Source of the DNA: Chondrosia reniformis | Lineage: Eukaryota; Porifera; Demospongiae; Chondrillida; Chondrillidae | Direction: 5' to 3' | Length of the DNA stretch: 64,000 nucleotides | Assembly (NCBI GenBank): GCA_947172415.1 | Contig: OX359189.1 | Coordinates: 5,036,501 to 5,100,500 of the forward strand | Shown here: positions 61,975 through 64,000 of the stretch, piece after piece | How positions within the stretch are numbered: position 1 is the stretch's first letter | How the letters are laid out: every line of letters starts with the position of its first letter | Notes under the pieces: generated by a model | Databases searched by the model: none | What the model was told of the DNA's origin: nothing | Seen by the model: the letters and a program-made list of their open reading frames with translations, nothing else | Program-made: the position numbers and the translations under genes

Positions 61975-62505
61975 CCAAGTACCCCTAGGATGATCAGTAT
62001 TTTAAATAGTACGCATAGTTGCAGGCTTTCAATTCCTCAATTACTACATAGAGAGTAGTAGTTGATACAGATCATCCAATTGCAAGGTAGAACACATGGC
62101 CTACCAAGTACCTTTCTAAACCTTTGTATAGACTGAAGATGATGCATGATGCAGGGACATCATATGACCTACGTATATAAAGGCCTTGGCCTTTTATGTC
62201 TTTGTGTGCAAGTTACAAAATGGTCTCTAACCCTGTTAATTATGCGAATGCATGCAACCAACCGTCGGTATTCTTAGCTCCCTCACCAGGCAAATCAAAT
62301 CTGCTATGGTTATTAGCTGAGTCCCCTTTAAGACTGGAACCTTTGTTGATATATGGAATGCAGATGCATCATCTTCAGTCTATACTATGGTGTGAAAAGG
62401 TACTTGGTAGGCCTGTAGGCCATGTGTTCTACCTTGCAATTGCATGATCTGTATCAACAACTACTCTCTATGCAGTAGTTAAGGAATTCAAAGCCTACAA
62501 CAATT
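61975..62505. repeat. Inverted pair of a dispersed repeat
   Basis: Copies at 61975-62165 (plus) and about 62345-62505 (minus) of the unit also seen at 228-402 face each other across about 180 bp. The outer ends are shared (aattcctcaattactacata against its inverse), giving a foldback-like structure. Confidence 0.7.
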
Positions 62506-62747
62506 TAAGTGGTAACTTAAAACATTCAACTGAATTAGTCGTCCTCTTCGAGGCGGCCATTTTTTTCAATTATTACCTTCTGTAATCACCACATTTTTCT
62601 GCGTAACTTAGCTTATTTACTTTCTTTGTCTCTATAACTCCTAAAACGCTAGTCACTGTAAGAATTCATATAAGAATTAAATAAAAAACGAGACAGCCGA
62701 ACCTGAGCCTATAGTGGCCACTAAAGTCGCCAAAAACCTCAAAGGGT
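62506..62747. other. No gene recognised
   Basis: Short noncoding spacer with several aaatggcgg-like motifs on one strand or the other. Confidence 0.4.
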
Positions 62748-63195
62748 TAAAACCATTTTGGTTTTGCAATCTTCAACCAATTATGTCGCTAAAATTGCAA
62801 CTTTATTGAAGCCTTGACTCTTGGGCCACAAAAACCGTCATGCTCAATAATAACCTTATCGCTCTTGCTTCTACAAAAGAATATAGTGCAGAAAATTTAG
62901 AGTATTTTTGCTTAAGAAGTAGTCCAAAAGCTTAATTCCTTTTTAGTTACAGCGGGCAAAGATGAAGAAGATGAAGAAAAAGAAAATAGGATATTTCCAA
63001 GTTTGTTGATTTGCCAGTAGAACACGCTTGCTTTCCTTAAAGGCCAGTTTATTGCTGGTTTGTTTTTAATCTTACAAAGCCTTTTTTAAGCGGTTTTCAG
63101 CCTATTTCGGATTATCACTCCTATAAAAATGTATTGGGAAAACAAAAGAATCGGTACCATCTCTACATAGAGAGCACTACCGTACTCTCTGATAG
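62748..63195 (+). repeat. Repeat family R1, copy 3 (5' truncated)
   Basis: Begins at the aaaccattttggttttgcaa point of R1 and runs to the common end accgtactctctgatag. The TGACGTCA site of copies 1 and 2 is mutated here (tatgtcgctaaaattgc). Confidence 0.85.
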
Positions 63196-63219
63196 TGTGT
63201 AATCACATATGAAACCTAG

Positions 63220-64000
63220 GTGATGTTAATAAATCATGAGTATATAAAGAGGGAAGTCACTGAGTGGCTAAGGGAAATGGTCCATGATTCCAAGTTCTTC
63301 CTAACCAGTGCTAATTTGCAGCAGTGGTTCAATGACTTCTTAAGAACTCTAGATGGCATTCTTAGACAATATCAGAGGCTACAGCCTATAGGTATGTTAA
63401 TCGCAACTAAAACGTAAACTATTCACAGTATTATTTACGAATAAATAATTAGAGGCACATTAGGCTTTACTCAAAAGCCATACAAGAAGGATACAGTGAT
63501 GGGCATGACAAACCAGAAACAGTTGAATTTTGCAAGAACTTTCTCAAAAAATCACACTTCTAGAGGAGACTCACCTACCTTCACCAATTTGCAGTTATGG
63601 TAAACCATTTTGGAACTCTGGTATGTCGACAATAAGAGTAAATCAATAAGTAAATTTAATTATGAAAAACATGTCTTGGTATCCCTTCACAATCAAAGCA
63701 TCTTGCTCTAATGTACCATGATGAAACTGTCTTCAATGCAAATAATGTTAAAAGCTCTATCTGGGGTGAACCACGAAGGACAAGGGGTGTTAGACCAAAG
63801 GTAAAAGAAAATGACATGATGGTAAGTGACTTAATTGAAGAACATGGAGGTTACCTGTGTCTCTTAGAAGAGCAGCTGGCTGCATGAACACAGAATCATG
63901 GGATATTCCCCAGGCAGGCAAGAGTGCTGCTGGACTTTCAGAGAGATGGATACTGGAATGGTGATAAATTCATGAAAAATGTGAAAACTGCTGAGGGTTC
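63220..64000 (+). pseudogene. DDE transposase relic, family T, copy C (runs off the window)
   Basis: EVTEWLREMVHDSKFFLTSA and QQWFNDFLRTLDGILRQYQR start the family N-terminus, with an intron (GTATGT at 63391 to AG near 63450). Then SKAIQEGYSDGHDKPETVEF, YHDETVFNANNVKSSIWGEP, MMVSDLIEEHGGYLCLLEEQ and, in another frame, VLLDFQRDGYWNGDKFMKNV. YxDGH, HDExxF, MVSDxI and DGYW are in the same order as in copies A and B. Stops in the middle show decay. The second Asp and the Glu would lie beyond 64000. Confidence 0.7.

Overview
The window looks like nuclear DNA of an early-branching animal, most likely a demosponge. It is AT-rich, its gene-like pieces are cut by very short GT..AG introns (about 70-140 bp), and it carries Penelope-like, DIRS, Ty3/gypsy, piggyBac, pogo, Tc1 and Helitron sequences together with P2X7-type, HECT and DUF6589-like domains typical of sponge and cnidarian genomes. 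The organism is inferred. No rRNA, mitochondrial or otherwise diagnostic gene is present.

Most of the 64 kb is a graveyard of nested transposable elements. 0-5.5 kb: a decayed Penelope-like endonuclease between inverted flanks, then a broken protein-kinase gene with a MITE inside. 5.6-10.3 kb: a pogo-type MITE, copy 1 of a dispersed repeat family (called R1 here), an unrecognised exon set, a DIRS RT/RNase H relic, a 0.5-kb MITE and a LINE RT scrap. 10.3-13.3 kb: a broken HECT-ligase-like gene, then a C48-protease-like segment and a PHD finger. 13.9-21.3 kb: a ZNF862/hAT-like relic (minus), a solitary piggyBac 5' end, and relics of two DDE transposase families. 21.3-25 kb: a 5'-truncated Ty3/gypsy element (minus) with one LTR. 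26-35 kb: a HIRAN fragment, a pogo transposase, a LINE N-terminus, R1 copy 2, an unknown multi-exon gene, a DUF6589-like gene with a tRNA-like sequence inside, a piggyBac piece and a GDGRCDSPG-type transposase.

At 34.9-35.8 kb (minus) lies the only small gene that can be read intact: three exons, canonical splice sites, 218 residues, a P2X7-type intracellular domain. At 37-41.5 kb are LINE, Tc1 and piggyBac relics. From 42.4 to 49.4 kb almost everything is non-coding: a foldback element and three arrays of a 45-bp satellite in one orientation, linked by duplicated arm and spacer sequence.

The outstanding feature is 52.6-60.1 kb: an uninterrupted 2,496-codon Helitron gene with HUH Rep, a PIF1-type helicase and an OTU cysteine-protease domain, all key residues present. 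It carries a 2A ribosome-skipping motif at residues 237-245, just before 11 repeats of 23 residues, and a 21-bp minisatellite encoding Pro-Cys-Gly-Trp-Gly heptads lies upstream of it. If 2A works here, one mRNA gives a separate Cys-rich leader and the replicase. The right end (60.4-64 kb) has possible host exons, a 62-bp mini-palindrome also found at 42.7 kb, R1 copy 3 and a transposase relic that runs off the window.
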